Source: Rhodobiaceae bacterium | GTDB lineage: Bacteria > Pseudomonadota > Alphaproteobacteria > RS24 | Direction of reading: 5' to 3' | Assembly (NCBI GenBank): GCA_018660505.1 | Contig: JABJKE010000028.1 | Location: forward strand, 1 to 64,000 | Length of the DNA stretch: 64,000 nucleotides | In this document: piece by piece, positions 46,675-54,991 of the stretch | Layout of the letters: the number at the start of each line of letters is the position of its first letter | How positions within the stretch are numbered: the stretch's first letter is position 1 | Position numbers and translations under genes: made by a program | The notes under the pieces: model-generated | What the model was told of the DNA's origin: nothing | Databases searched by the model: none | What the model saw: only the letters and a program-made list of their open reading frames with translations

Positions 46675-47604
46675 TTACACTTGTGGGATTAAAAATTCGC
46701 CCTCGCCGAGCGGTGGCGGCAGCAGGGCGACAACCGCCTCGCGGCTCATGCCTTGCTGGCGCAAATCGCGAAACCCGCTGTCGCCCGCCTGTTTGGAAAG
46801 ACGTCTGCCTTGCGGGTCGCGCATCAGGGCGTGATGAAAATAATCGGGCGTTGGCAGGCCGAGCAAGGCTTGCAGCAAGCGATGAATATGCGTTGCCGGG
46901 CTGAGGTCGCGCCCGCGCGTCACTTGGGTGATGTTTTGAAACGCATCATCCACCACCACCGCAAGATGATAAGACGTCGGCACTTCTTTGCGGGCCAGCA
47001 CCACATCCCCATAGGCGGCGGGCGTGGCCAGCACGGTTTGCGGGCCATCGCCGTCTTGCGGGTTCAGCTCTTGATAGGTGAGCGGCTGGGGCGTGTTTTT
47101 TTGCACCCATTGTACGGCCTTTTTCATGTCGAGACGCCACGCATAATCACTGCCTTCCCACATCCGCCGTTTTCGCTCGCTGTCGGGCAAATCGCGATAC
47201 AGGCCGGGGTAAAGCGGTGCGCCATCGGGGTCGCGCGGCCAGGTGGCGGGGTCGGCAATGGCCGCCAAAATTTCGCGCCGCGTTGCCCAGCACGGATAGA
47301 CCAGCTCCCGCTCGCGCAAGATTTTCAGAGCCTGCGCATAGGCTTCAAAACGTGTCGATTGCAATAACACAGGCCGTTGCCAGTCGAGCCCCAGCCAGTC
47401 GAGGTCTTGGTAAATACCGTCGATAAAATGAGGCCGCGCCCGGCCGATGTCGATGTCTTCTATGCGCAATAAAAATTGCCCGCCGGCTTGGCTGGCTTTT
47501 TGCGCGCCGAGCATGGCCGAATAGGCGTGGCCCAAATGCAACCAGCCATTGGGGCTCGGCGCGAAGCGGGTCAGAAACGGAGAAGGCTCTTTCATTGCCA
47601 TCAT
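46675..47604 (-). CDS. gluQ: Glutamyl-Q tRNA(Asp) synthetase
   Basis: A 309-residue truncated class I glutamyl-tRNA synthetase without the anticodon-binding domain, typical of GluQRS. The HIGH-like motif is FAPSPNGWLHLGHA and the KMSKS-like motif is RRLSKQ. It attaches glutamate to queuosine 34 of tRNA-Asp, so it uses the product of QueG elsewhere in the window. GGAG lies 6 bases before the first of two adjacent ATGs at 47604. It is divergent from the glycosylase gene. Confidence 0.93.
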   Translation of the reverse strand: MMAMKEPSPFLTRFAPSPNGWLHLGHAYSAMLGAQKASQAGGQFLLRIEDIDIGRARPHFIDGIYQDLDWLGLDWQRPVLLQSTRFEAYAQALKILRERELVYPCWATRREILAAIADPATWPRDPDGAPLYPGLYRDLPDSERKRRMWEGSDYAWRLDMKKAVQWVQKNTPQPLTYQELNPQDGDGPQTVLATPAAYGDVVLARKEVPTSYHLAVVVDDAFQNITQVTRGRDLSPATHIHRLLQALLGLPTPDYFHHALMRDPQGRRLSKQAGDSGFRDLRQQGMSREAVVALLPPPLGEGEFLIPQV

Positions 47605-47626
47605 CAATGCTCCATAATCTTTGACT

Positions 47627-48271
47627 ATGCAAATATATAAGACAAAAAAACAAATCACTGCAGCCCTCACGCATTTATGCGAGCGCGATAAAAAGCTGGC
47701 CAGCGCCTTTGAAAAATATGGCACACCGCCGATGCGCGAAAGCCCCGATGGGTTTCATGGTCTGGTGCGCCTGCTCATCAGCCAGCAAGTTTCCACCGCA
47801 GCGGCGACTTCTATTCAAGCCAAATTCGACGCCGCTATGGGCGGTATGGAGCCAGAAAACCTGCTGGCTTTGAGCGAGGCAGAGGTTACGGCTTGCGGCA
47901 TTTCCCGCCCCAAGCAGCGGTATTTGCGCAACCTTGCCGAAGCCATCGTCAGCGATGGGCTCGACTTAAAGGCGCTGCGCAAAGCCGATAATCAGACGGT
48001 CTACGAGACGCTGGTTGCGCTTTTGGGCATTGGCCCGTGGACGGCACAATGTTATTTGCTGTTTTGTTTGCGCCGCGCCGATATGTTTCCGGCTGGCGAT
48101 TTGGCGCTGCAAGAAAGCGTGCGGATGCTCTATGGCCTCGATGCCAGACCCGACGCGCCAGCTCTGGAAACTTTTGCCCAGCGCTGGCAACCGCATCGCG
48201 GGGCGGTGGCACGGCTTTTGTGGACTTATTATAATGGCGAGCAGGCCGAGGCCAAAGCGGCGCGCAAGTAA
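47627..48271 (+). CDS. DNA-3-methyladenine glycosylase (AlkA/HhH-GPD)
   Basis: A 214-residue HhH-GPD base-excision glycosylase. It has the helix-hairpin-helix LVALLGIGPWTAQCYLLF, followed by the catalytic aspartate in FPAGDLALQESVR. It removes alkylated bases. It has only the core domain, as in many alphaproteobacterial enzymes. I take ATG 47627; a TTG six bases upstream is possible. It is separated from gluQ by 22 bases, divergently, with no clear ribosome-binding site. Confidence 0.9.
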   Translation: MQIYKTKKQITAALTHLCERDKKLASAFEKYGTPPMRESPDGFHGLVRLLISQQVSTAAATSIQAKFDAAMGGMEPENLLALSEAEVTACGISRPKQRYLRNLAEAIVSDGLDLKALRKADNQTVYETLVALLGIGPWTAQCYLLFCLRRADMFPAGDLALQESVRMLYGLDARPDAPALETFAQRWQPHRGAVARLLWTYYNGEQAEAKAARK

Positions 48272-48362
48272 CTAGAGTTAACATGTCCTATTGGGCATAC
48301 TGGGGGTACCCGCTATGATTCGTAGGCCAAGGGCACGGATGAGAGGATAAAGAGACCAAACT

Positions 48363-48965
48363 ATGCACCGATCTGCTAGCGACGCGATTGAGTTTGTGAA
48401 GGCCGCCCCGCCGGATTTTAAAAATCCTGCGAGCTGTCCGGCTTTGGTTTTAAACGCTGATTTTCGACCTTTGAGTTATTACCCGCTCTCGCTTTGGTCT
48501 TGGCAAGATACGCTAAAGGCGGTGGTGTTGGACCGGGTCAATATTGTGTCGCATTATGATACGATTGTGCATTCGCCCTCGACCGAGTTTTTACTGCCCA
48601 GCGTGGTCAGTTTAAAAACCTATGTGAAACCGCCGCGCTATCCTGCTTTTACCCGGTTCAATGTGTTTTTGCGCGATGGGTTCTCGTGCCAATATTGTGG
48701 CGTCCCCAAAGACCTAACCTTTGACCATGTTATCCCGCGCCGCGCCGGTGGGCGCACGACGTGGGAAAATGTGGTGGCGGCGTGTAGCCCGTGTAATTTG
48801 CGAAAAGGCGGTCGCTTGCCCAAACAAGCCGGCATGGTGCCAAGGCAAAAACCGCATCAGCCGACGGTTTATGAATTGCATGAAAATGGCCGACGGTTTC
48901 CGCCCAACTATTGCCATGATAGTTGGCAAGATTACCTGTATTGGGATACGGAGCTGGAGCCGTAA
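48363..48965 (+). CDS. HNH endonuclease family protein
   Basis: A 200-residue protein with an HNH fold in the second half: the zinc cysteines CQYCG, the catalytic DHVIPR segment and the second cysteine pair CSPCNLRKG. The N-terminal half (ALVLNADFRPLSYYPLSLWSW) is the conserved extension of a family widespread in alphaproteobacteria, usually core rather than mobile. The role is unknown, perhaps DNA repair. The upstream gap of about 90 bases includes AGAGGATAAAGAGA. Confidence 0.85.
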   Translation: MHRSASDAIEFVKAAPPDFKNPASCPALVLNADFRPLSYYPLSLWSWQDTLKAVVLDRVNIVSHYDTIVHSPSTEFLLPSVVSLKTYVKPPRYPAFTRFNVFLRDGFSCQYCGVPKDLTFDHVIPRRAGGRTTWENVVAACSPCNLRKGGRLPKQAGMVPRQKPHQPTVYELHENGRRFPPNYCHDSWQDYLYWDTELEP

Positions 48966-48971
48966 GCGCGG

Positions 48972-49508
48972 CTAGATTTTTTCCGACGCGCGAATGGCCA
49001 CCCGACAGCCAAAACGGATAATTTGGCTCATCACCTCATAACCCGGCGCTTGTTCGGCGCCGTGCTCGAAAGCGGTGGCTTTATGTTCGGCTTCATCGGC
49101 ACGAAATTTTTCAATCGCGGCGCGTAAAGCCTCGTCCTCGCCAGCTGTGCCGTCGGCCAGCTCGTCTAATTGGGCGGCGTAATGGGCGTCAATTTCTGTT
49201 TCCACGGCGGCGGTGCAGGCCATGGCGGCTTTTTCGCCCATCAGCGCGGTTACCGCGCCCAGCGCAAAACCAGCGGCATTCCATAGGGGGCCAAAAGCGG
49301 TTGGGCGGATGTTGCGGGCGACGATGAGGCCATCGAAATGGTCGAGATGTTCCTGCTCTTGCTCGGCCATGTGATGCACCAGCTCGGCGGTTTTTTCGAG
49401 GCCCGGAATTTTATCGAAGACCGCCAATTGGCCCTCATAAATACGCACCGCGCCATGCTCTCCAGCATGGTCGACACGGATCATTTCTTCTAGGCGTGTA
49501 TGGCTCAT
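48972..49508 (-). CDS. coq7: Demethoxyubiquinone hydroxylase
   Basis: A 178-residue ferritin-like di-iron monooxygenase that hydroxylates demethoxyubiquinone in ubiquinone synthesis. The metal ligands are visible as EHGAVRIYEGQ, EQEHLDHFD, ETEIDAHY and EAEHKATA. The last base of dsbB overlaps its start (49505-49508), placing it third in the VTT-dsbB-coq7 operon. Coq4 is encoded 4.7 kb away. Confidence 0.94.
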   Translation of the reverse strand: MSHTRLEEMIRVDHAGEHGAVRIYEGQLAVFDKIPGLEKTAELVHHMAEQEQEHLDHFDGLIVARNIRPTAFGPLWNAAGFALGAVTALMGEKAAMACTAAVETEIDAHYAAQLDELADGTAGEDEALRAAIEKFRADEAEHKATAFEHGAEQAPGYEVMSQIIRFGCRVAIRASEKI

Positions 49509-50017
49509 TTTTCTTCCTCAGGATGGCGCAAGGCGCCCAAGCAAAGGGCGGCCAAGGCGAGACTTGCCAAAGCATTATAGCCTGCCAAAGAGATACCGAA
49601 AAGGGTCCAGGCTGGGGCATCACAGCGCACGATAGATTGGTTTTCGAGCGCCGCTAAAAGCGCCTCTGGCGAGCTGGCCATGGCGCCGCCGCCGCCACAA
49701 GTGGCGGGTCCGGCCCAAAATCCATATTCGATGCCCGCATGGTAGATGCCAAGTCCGGCGCTGGCCAAGAACACCACGCCCACCGTCACCAGCAAGCCGC
49801 GCGAGGCCAGTTTTGCGTAAGGCGCATAGAAATAGGCAAGGGCTAAAAGGGGCAGGGACAAATAATAAGGCGCGCGTTGTTTGAGGCACAAGGCGCAAGG
49901 GGTGAGGCCGGCAAATATTTCGCTGGCCAAAGCCGCGCCAATGACCAGCGTCGCCAGTGCCAACACCAAGCCAATGCGAGGCCTCAAAGAGAGGGGCAAA
50001 GAGAGGCGCGCCATCAT
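49505..50017 (-). CDS. dsbB: Disulfide bond formation protein B
   Basis: A 170-residue four-helix inner-membrane protein that reoxidises DsbA and reduces quinones. The first periplasmic pair is CALC in PCALCLKQR. The second loop holds two cysteines (ATCGGGG and RCDAP). It overlaps the VTT gene upstream and coq7 downstream by 4 bases each. The link between a quinone-using enzyme and a quinone-making one is suggestive. Confidence 0.92.
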   Translation of the reverse strand: MMARLSLPLSLRPRIGLVLALATLVIGAALASEIFAGLTPCALCLKQRAPYYLSLPLLALAYFYAPYAKLASRGLLVTVGVVFLASAGLGIYHAGIEYGFWAGPATCGGGGAMASSPEALLAALENQSIVRCDAPAWTLFGISLAGYNALASLALAALCLGALRHPEEEK

Positions 50018-50595
50018 CTTATCGCCCCCAGTAAAACCATGCCCAAAAGCAGCAAGGCGACGAAGAGGAAGGACAAAAGATTGAAATATTTATCAATCAG
50101 CTGGCGTATCTGCGGCCCGAAATAATAAATCAAGGCAGCCACGCCGAAGAAGCGCAGGCCGCGGCCCAAAACACTGGCCAAGATAAAAGGCCCCAAAGCC
50201 AGTCCGGCAACGCCGCTGGCAAGCGTGGCAACCTTAAAGGGTAAAAAGCTGATGGCCGCCGCCAAGACCACCCAAACGCCCCATAGGTCATAAAAACTTA
50301 TGAATTTAGCAAAAGCCGCTTCGCCATTATAAAAGGCGATAATCGGTTGGCCGATGGTTTCCCATAGTAGAAAGCCGATGGCATAGCCCAAAAGCGCCCC
50401 CAAAACCGACGCCAAGGTGCAGATACTGGCCAGAAACCAGGCTTTCGTCCGATTGGCCAACACCATGGGCAGCAAAATAACATCTGGGGGAATGGGAAAC
50501 ACCGAGCTTTCCAAAAACGACACGCCCGCCAATCCCCATGCCGCGTGGCGGTGGGCAGATAAAGCGAGGGTTCGGTCGTATAGGGCGTGTAACAT
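50014..50595 (-). CDS. YqaA/DedA-type VTT-domain membrane protein
   Basis: A 193-residue membrane protein of the SNARE-associated/VTT family. It has four or five hydrophobic segments and the landmarks FLESSVFPIPPDVILLP and FLPFKVATLASGVAG. DedA-type proteins are linked to lipid carrier recycling and membrane homeostasis. I start at MLHALYD (50595); a TTG ten codons upstream is possible. It is first in the operon with dsbB and coq7 and divergent from clcA. Confidence 0.86.
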   Translation of the reverse strand: MLHALYDRTLALSAHRHAAWGLAGVSFLESSVFPIPPDVILLPMVLANRTKAWFLASICTLASVLGALLGYAIGFLLWETIGQPIIAFYNGEAAFAKFISFYDLWGVWVVLAAAISFLPFKVATLASGVAGLALGPFILASVLGRGLRFFGVAALIYYFGPQIRQLIDKYFNLLSFLFVALLLLGMVLLGAIR

Positions 50596-50670
50596 GGAGG
50601 CGAGACTAACGGCGTAAATGGGCAATGAAAAGAGTTTTGTGGCCCTCGCGAATCCTCGATAGATTTATTT

Positions 50671-52440
50671 ATGAACAATCCTTTGGACCCAAATGCCAAC
50701 TCAGGCTTTGCCAGCTCGCTGGCCGATATGATTGCGCGGCTGCGCCATGGGCTGGGCATTACCGCCATTGGTTTGGTGTTGGGCGTTGTGGTGGCCTATG
50801 CGGCTCTGGCGTCTTTTGGGGCGGTGGAAGTTTTATTGTCGCTTTGGCAACCCGCCCATGCGCCGGGCCAAATTGGCTGGCACGGGTTTAATCCTATTTT
50901 GCTTCTGGTGCCCACGGTTTCGGGTTTGCTCATTGGGGGGCTCTTGGTATGGCTGACGCCGCGCCGTCCGGTCGAGCTGGCCGATGTGATACACGCCGCG
51001 CATGAACCCGACCCCGTGGTGTCGCGCACCGGCGGTTATGTCTCTTTGGTAAAATCTGTTCTGGCCATTGGCGCGGGCTCGACGACGGGCCTTTATGGCC
51101 CCTTGGTGGTGTTGGGCGCCAGCCTGGCCGCCAGCACCAAACGCTTGCTCAACCTGTCGCCGCAATATGCCGAAATGGCTTTGGGGGCGGGCGTAGCAGC
51201 GGCGATTTCCGCTGCCTTTAGCGCGCCTTTGGCGGGTATTCTTTTCGCCCATGAAGTGGTGTTGCGCCATTATAATTTGAGGTTTTTTGCGCCTGTGAGC
51301 CTCGCTTCGGCGACGGCCTATGTGTTTTCGGGCGAAGTGCTGAACCAGCATATTTCTATTTTGCCGATATTTGAAACCCGCATGGCGGGGCCGCTGGATA
51401 TTCTCTGGCTGATGGCGCTGGGGGTGATTGCGGGTCTGGTGGCGGTGGGGGTTATGCGGTTTGTGGCGCGCTTGCGGTTGCGCCTTGTTGGGGCCGCTTT
51501 GCCGGTTTGGCTGCAGCCTGCTTTGGCCGGGCTTGGTGTGGGTGTTTTGGCGCATTTCGCCCCGGCTATTTTGGGGCCCGGCTTGGACACGATATCGGCG
51601 ATGATGCAGGGCGAGATTGCGCCGAGCGCTTTATTGATTTTGCTCGTGGTCAAAATTATCGCGGCGGGGCTTTGCCTGACGCTGTTTTTCCATGGCGGCA
51701 TTGTGGCGCCGGCGCTTTTCATCGGCGCGGCGCTGGGCGGTGTGATGGCCGGATTTTTAACGCTCTTGGCACCGCTGACGGGCTATGCGCCCGATACCGC
51801 TTTATTTGTTCTGGCAGGCATGTCGGCGATGGCCAGCTCTATGTTGGGCGCGCCTTTGGCGGTTATTTTGCTGTGCTTTGAATTATCGCAAAATTATGCC
51901 GCCACCACGGCCATTGTGGTGACCATTGTGATTGCCAATCTGCTCTCGTCGCGGCTCTCGACGCGGTCGGTTTTTGAGCCGCAATTGCTGGCCAAAGGGG
52001 TCGATTTATCGCTCGGGCGCGAGAGCTTGGCCTTGCAGCAAACCCCTGTGACGGAGCTCATGTCGGCCGATTATCTTACGCTGCCGGCCAATGTGAGCGT
52101 GCGCCAGGCGACGCAAGAAATGGCGGAGGCGCATTGCTCTGAGGCGCATTTATTGGATGACGAGAGGAAATGGGTTGGCAAAATTTGCCTTTATGATTTG
52201 GTGCGCCAGCCCGAAGACGCCATGTGTTTGGCGTTGCAAGAACGCACGCCGCTTATTTTGCAGGCGCATGATAATGCGCTTTATGCCCAAACCGCGATGC
52301 GCGACTTTTTGGGCGAGGGCGTGCCAGTTTTAAAATCGGGCGTGCTGGTTGGCATTATCCATGAAGCCGATTTATTTGCCCACGCCCGAATGGTCACCCG
52401 AAGCGCTTGGCAGCATGACCATGATGATGCGGTGCATTAA
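50671..52440 (+). CDS. ClC-family chloride channel/antiporter with CBS domains
   Basis: A 589-residue ClC membrane protein followed by two CBS domains (about residues 455-575, beginning PVTELMSADYLTL). The ion-path motifs are GAGSTTGLYGPLV and GGIVAPALFIGAALG, and the membrane part has about ten or more hydrophobic segments. It probably exchanges or conducts chloride, regulated by nucleotides at the CBS pair. The gating glutamate position appears to be replaced in STTGLYGP (Tyr/Leu where GREGP would be expected), which suggests a channel-like rather than antiporter mechanism. Confidence 0.9.
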   Translation: MNNPLDPNANSGFASSLADMIARLRHGLGITAIGLVLGVVVAYAALASFGAVEVLLSLWQPAHAPGQIGWHGFNPILLLVPTVSGLLIGGLLVWLTPRRPVELADVIHAAHEPDPVVSRTGGYVSLVKSVLAIGAGSTTGLYGPLVVLGASLAASTKRLLNLSPQYAEMALGAGVAAAISAAFSAPLAGILFAHEVVLRHYNLRFFAPVSLASATAYVFSGEVLNQHISILPIFETRMAGPLDILWLMALGVIAGLVAVGVMRFVARLRLRLVGAALPVWLQPALAGLGVGVLAHFAPAILGPGLDTISAMMQGEIAPSALLILLVVKIIAAGLCLTLFFHGGIVAPALFIGAALGGVMAGFLTLLAPLTGYAPDTALFVLAGMSAMASSMLGAPLAVILLCFELSQNYAATTAIVVTIVIANLLSSRLSTRSVFEPQLLAKGVDLSLGRESLALQQTPVTELMSADYLTLPANVSVRQATQEMAEAHCSEAHLLDDERKWVGKICLYDLVRQPEDAMCLALQERTPLILQAHDNALYAQTAMRDFLGEGVPVLKSGVLVGIIHEADLFAHARMVTRSAWQHDHDDAVH

Positions 52441-52544
52441 TGGGCTTGAAAACGGGGCTCTATTTTTACCCAATTTTCTGAGAGAAGATGCGTTCGAAGC
52501 ATTGACGCCAAGCCAATAATCGGGCAAATGAGGGGGGCTGGTCG

Positions 52545-52631
52545 GCCCTTGTGGTGGAATTGGTAGACGCGACGGATTCAAAATCCGTTTCCTTAACGGG
52601 AGTGGCGGTTCGAGTCCGCCCAAGGGCACCA
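52545..52631 (+). tRNA. tRNA-Leu (anticodon CAA)
   Basis: A class II tRNA starting GCCCTTGTGGTGG and ending AAGGGCACCA, with CCA encoded. The anticodon stem ACGGA/TCCGT encloses TTCAAAA, giving CAA, which reads UUG. It has a long variable arm and the T-arm GGTTCGAGTCC. It lies 105 bases after clcA and 168 bases before the GIY-YIG gene. Confidence 0.97.
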
Positions 52632-52799
52632 GCTGACTTTTTCTAAAATTTGCGATTTTATTTTCGATTGACGAATGTCTGCAAAGCAATCGACACACCG
52701 TCGTTTGCTTATGGTCTTCATCTTATGCTTGAGTAACTTTGTATCCATTGGGGGTTCAAAAAAAACAATAATTTTCACTCAAGCAGGAGACAGAGATAG

Positions 52800-53567
52800 A
52801 TGATTGAGACCTTTCCAAAGGAGGTGGCCAAGCAGCTTGGCTACTATGTTTACAAACTTATCGACCCAAGAGACGGAGCTGTGTTTTATGTTGGCAAAGG
52901 CAAGGGGGATAGAGTTTTCGCCCAATGTAAAAATGCGATCGAGCAATCTGCTATCGAGGCGGAAGAAGACGAAGAAGATGAGGTGTCGTTAAAATTAGGG
53001 ACCATACGCGAGATACTGAGAGAAGACCTTTTTCCTCTGCATATTATCGCAAGACATGGAATGACCGAGGATGAGGCTTTCTTGGTCGAAGCTGCGCTGA
53101 TTGATAACACGCCTGGTCTGACCAATATAGCGGGTGGACATGGCTCCTCCGAGCGCGGTCCAGCTTCTGCCCAACAGCTTAACCAACGCTATTGTGCGGA
53201 ACAGATTGTTCTGGAGCCGGGAATGAAGGTGATGGCTATCAATGTGCGAAAGTCGGAGGATGAACGGGATTATTATGATGCGGTTCGATTTGCTTGGCGC
53301 GTTTCGAAAACAAGAGCGGAGAGGGCAGAGCTTGTTTTTGCCGTGTCGGATGGCATTTGCAGGGGTGTTTTCATTCCCGAGGAATGGTTGGAAGCAACGC
53401 CTAAAAATTTCCCTAATCTGACGGAAAAGAGACTTAAAGGTAGGCATGGGTTTGTCGGCAAGGAAGCTCCCGATGAGATTGTGAAAAAATATAGGATGAA
53501 GCGCATGCCTGATGAATTTAAACGGCGCAAGGGCATGGCGTCTCCTATCCTCTATTTCTATGAGTAA
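52800..53567 (+). CDS. GIY-YIG (LEM-3-like) nuclease-domain protein
   Basis: A 255-residue protein. The first 110 residues match the LEM-3-like GIY-YIG pattern: YYVYKLIDP, FYVGKGKGDRV, the helix with an acidic stretch EEDEEDE, EDEAFLVEAALI and the final TNIAGGHGS. The remaining 145 residues are unassigned and include EWLEATP and a basic C-terminus. It is probably a nuclease; the biological role is unknown. Codon and base use are more A+T-rich than neighbours, and it stands alone between tRNA-Leu and coq4, suggesting acquisition. AGGAGA precedes the ATG. No duplicated tRNA end was found downstream. Confidence 0.75.
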   Translation: MIETFPKEVAKQLGYYVYKLIDPRDGAVFYVGKGKGDRVFAQCKNAIEQSAIEAEEDEEDEVSLKLGTIREILREDLFPLHIIARHGMTEDEAFLVEAALIDNTPGLTNIAGGHGSSERGPASAQQLNQRYCAEQIVLEPGMKVMAINVRKSEDERDYYDAVRFAWRVSKTRAERAELVFAVSDGICRGVFIPEEWLEATPKNFPNLTEKRLKGRHGFVGKEAPDEIVKKYRMKRMPDEFKRRKGMASPILYFYE

Positions 53568-53661
53568 GCAGAGAGGCGAATAACCCTGTTTTTGTTCACA
53601 TTCCATGACTGGCCATCGAGCCCTCATATGTGTATATTGCCGAAAAGGAAACAGGAGCTTG

Positions 53662-54399
53662 ATGATGTCCGGGGAAAGCAAATTAAAACGTATTTCTGGC
53701 GCGGTGAAAAAACTCATCGCCGATAAAGAAGATACCAAACAAGTGTTTGTGATTTTGGAAGCCTTGTCGGGCAACTCTGGGGCGCGGGCTTTTGCACGCT
53801 TCATGAAAACCGAACAGGGCCCTCGCCTTATCGAGGCCAAAAAACCTCTGTTGGACTATTTAAAAGACCGCGATTGGTTGGCCAGCCTGCCGCAAGGCTC
53901 GCTCGGCGCGCGCTATTATAATTTTACCAAAGTTGAGCAAATCAGTGCCGATGGCCTCACCGAAGCCAGCGTCGAAGGTCGCCCCGAAGAGGCGCGCGAA
54001 ATAAGCGCGGCGCAGGTTCGCTATCACGAACGGATGCGCGACGCCCATGACCTGTGGCATGTCACCACTGGCTATGGCCGCGACCCATTGGGCGAATTAT
54101 GCCTTTTGGCCGTCACCTATCGCCAGCTCGGCAATCTCGGTATTTTGGTTATTATCGGTGCCGGCGTTTTGGTGACCCGCAAAGAAGCACCCGAGCTGGG
54201 CATCGGCAAAGCCTTGCGCGAAGCCTTTCGTTTGGGCAAAGCCGCCAAGGGCTTACCGGCCGCCGATTGGGAATATTTACTGACCCAACCGCTCGACGAG
54301 GTGCGCCGTCAATTGGGCGTCGACACCCCCAAGGCATATCGCAAAATCGTCGATGCGACGCCTGATTTGCAAACCGCAGGATATCTGGCAGCCGAGTAA
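53662..54399 (+). CDS. coq4: Coq4-family ubiquinone biosynthesis protein
   Basis: A 245-residue Coq4-type protein with the metal-binding motif HDxxHx11E seen as HDLWHVTTGYGRDPLGE. In eukaryotes Coq4 organises the ubiquinone synthesis complex and has been reported to act in C1 decarboxylation/hydroxylation. Two adjacent ATGs follow ACAGGAGC; the first (53662) is used here. Its TAA overlaps the next start (TAATG). The presence with coq7 in one window fits a eukaryote-like terminal ubiquinone pathway. Confidence 0.9.
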   Translation: MMSGESKLKRISGAVKKLIADKEDTKQVFVILEALSGNSGARAFARFMKTEQGPRLIEAKKPLLDYLKDRDWLASLPQGSLGARYYNFTKVEQISADGLTEASVEGRPEEAREISAAQVRYHERMRDAHDLWHVTTGYGRDPLGELCLLAVTYRQLGNLGILVIIGAGVLVTRKEAPELGIGKALREAFRLGKAAKGLPAADWEYLLTQPLDEVRRQLGVDTPKAYRKIVDATPDLQTAGYLAAE

Positions 54400-54746
54400 T
54401 GGCCATTCGCGTGTACGGCATCCCCAATTGCGACACGGTGAAAAAAGCCCGGGTGTTTTTGGCCGAGCAGGGGCATGCGTTCGATTTCCATGACTTTCGA
54501 AAAGATGGCTTAGAGCGCGAGAAACTGGAAAGCTGGCTCACCCAGCAGCCGATGGACGTGCTGCTGAATAAACGCGGCACCAGTTGGCGCAAACTCAGCG
54601 ACGCCGATAAAGACAATCAAGATAGCCAGCATTTGGTGGCGCTGATGCTGGCCAATCCGACTTTGATAAAACGCCCCGTCATCGAGCGCGATGGCGTCGT
54701 CAGCGTTGGCTTTTCCAAAGACGTGCAAGCCAGCTTTTGCGCTTAA
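54399..54746 (+). CDS. ArsC/Spx/YffB-family thioredoxin-fold protein
   Basis: A 115-residue protein with the motif NCDTVKKARVFL at the redox position (Cys11) and the RPVIERDG turn typical of the YffB branch. YffB-like members are thought to be glutathione-dependent reductases rather than arsenate reductases. It is coupled to coq4 (TAATG) and its stop overlaps that of tusA on the other strand. Confidence 0.86.
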   Translation: MAIRVYGIPNCDTVKKARVFLAEQGHAFDFHDFRKDGLEREKLESWLTQQPMDVLLNKRGTSWRKLSDADKDNQDSQHLVALMLANPTLIKRPVIERDGVVSVGFSKDVQASFCA

Positions 54747-54982
54747 GCTTTTTCAATCTCAAAAATCAGTAAGTCCAACCCGCCTGGGGCCGCTTTGGCT
54801 TGCGTGGTTTGGCCAATCAATCGGTGGCCGTTTTCTGACGCGAAATGCACCACATCGACTTTGGCCATAGGGTCGGTGGCCAGCAAAGTGACGCGGGTTT
54901 TCGGCGCACTGTCGCGCAAAATCTTTTGCAGCCGTAAAACCGGCATGGGGCAGCTCAGCCCAATCGCGTCTATTTCAACCAC
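54743..54982 (-). CDS. TusA-family sulfurtransferase
   Basis: A 79-residue protein with the CPMP form of the CPxP motif near the N-terminus (GLSCPMPVLRL) and the two-layer sandwich pattern of TusA. It likely carries persulfide sulfur for tRNA thiolation, molybdenum cofactor or sulfur metabolism. It follows the MBL hydrolase by 9 bases on the same strand, hinting at a shared sulfur or thiol role. Confidence 0.86.
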   Translation of the reverse strand: MVEIDAIGLSCPMPVLRLQKILRDSAPKTRVTLLATDPMAKVDVVHFASENGHRLIGQTTQAKAAPGGLDLLIFEIEKA

Positions 54983-54991
54983 GCGCGCGGC

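Noticed and set aside
52632..53661. Attachment-site duplication around the GIY-YIG gene
   Set aside because: No copy of the tRNA-Leu 3' end was found between the gene and coq4.
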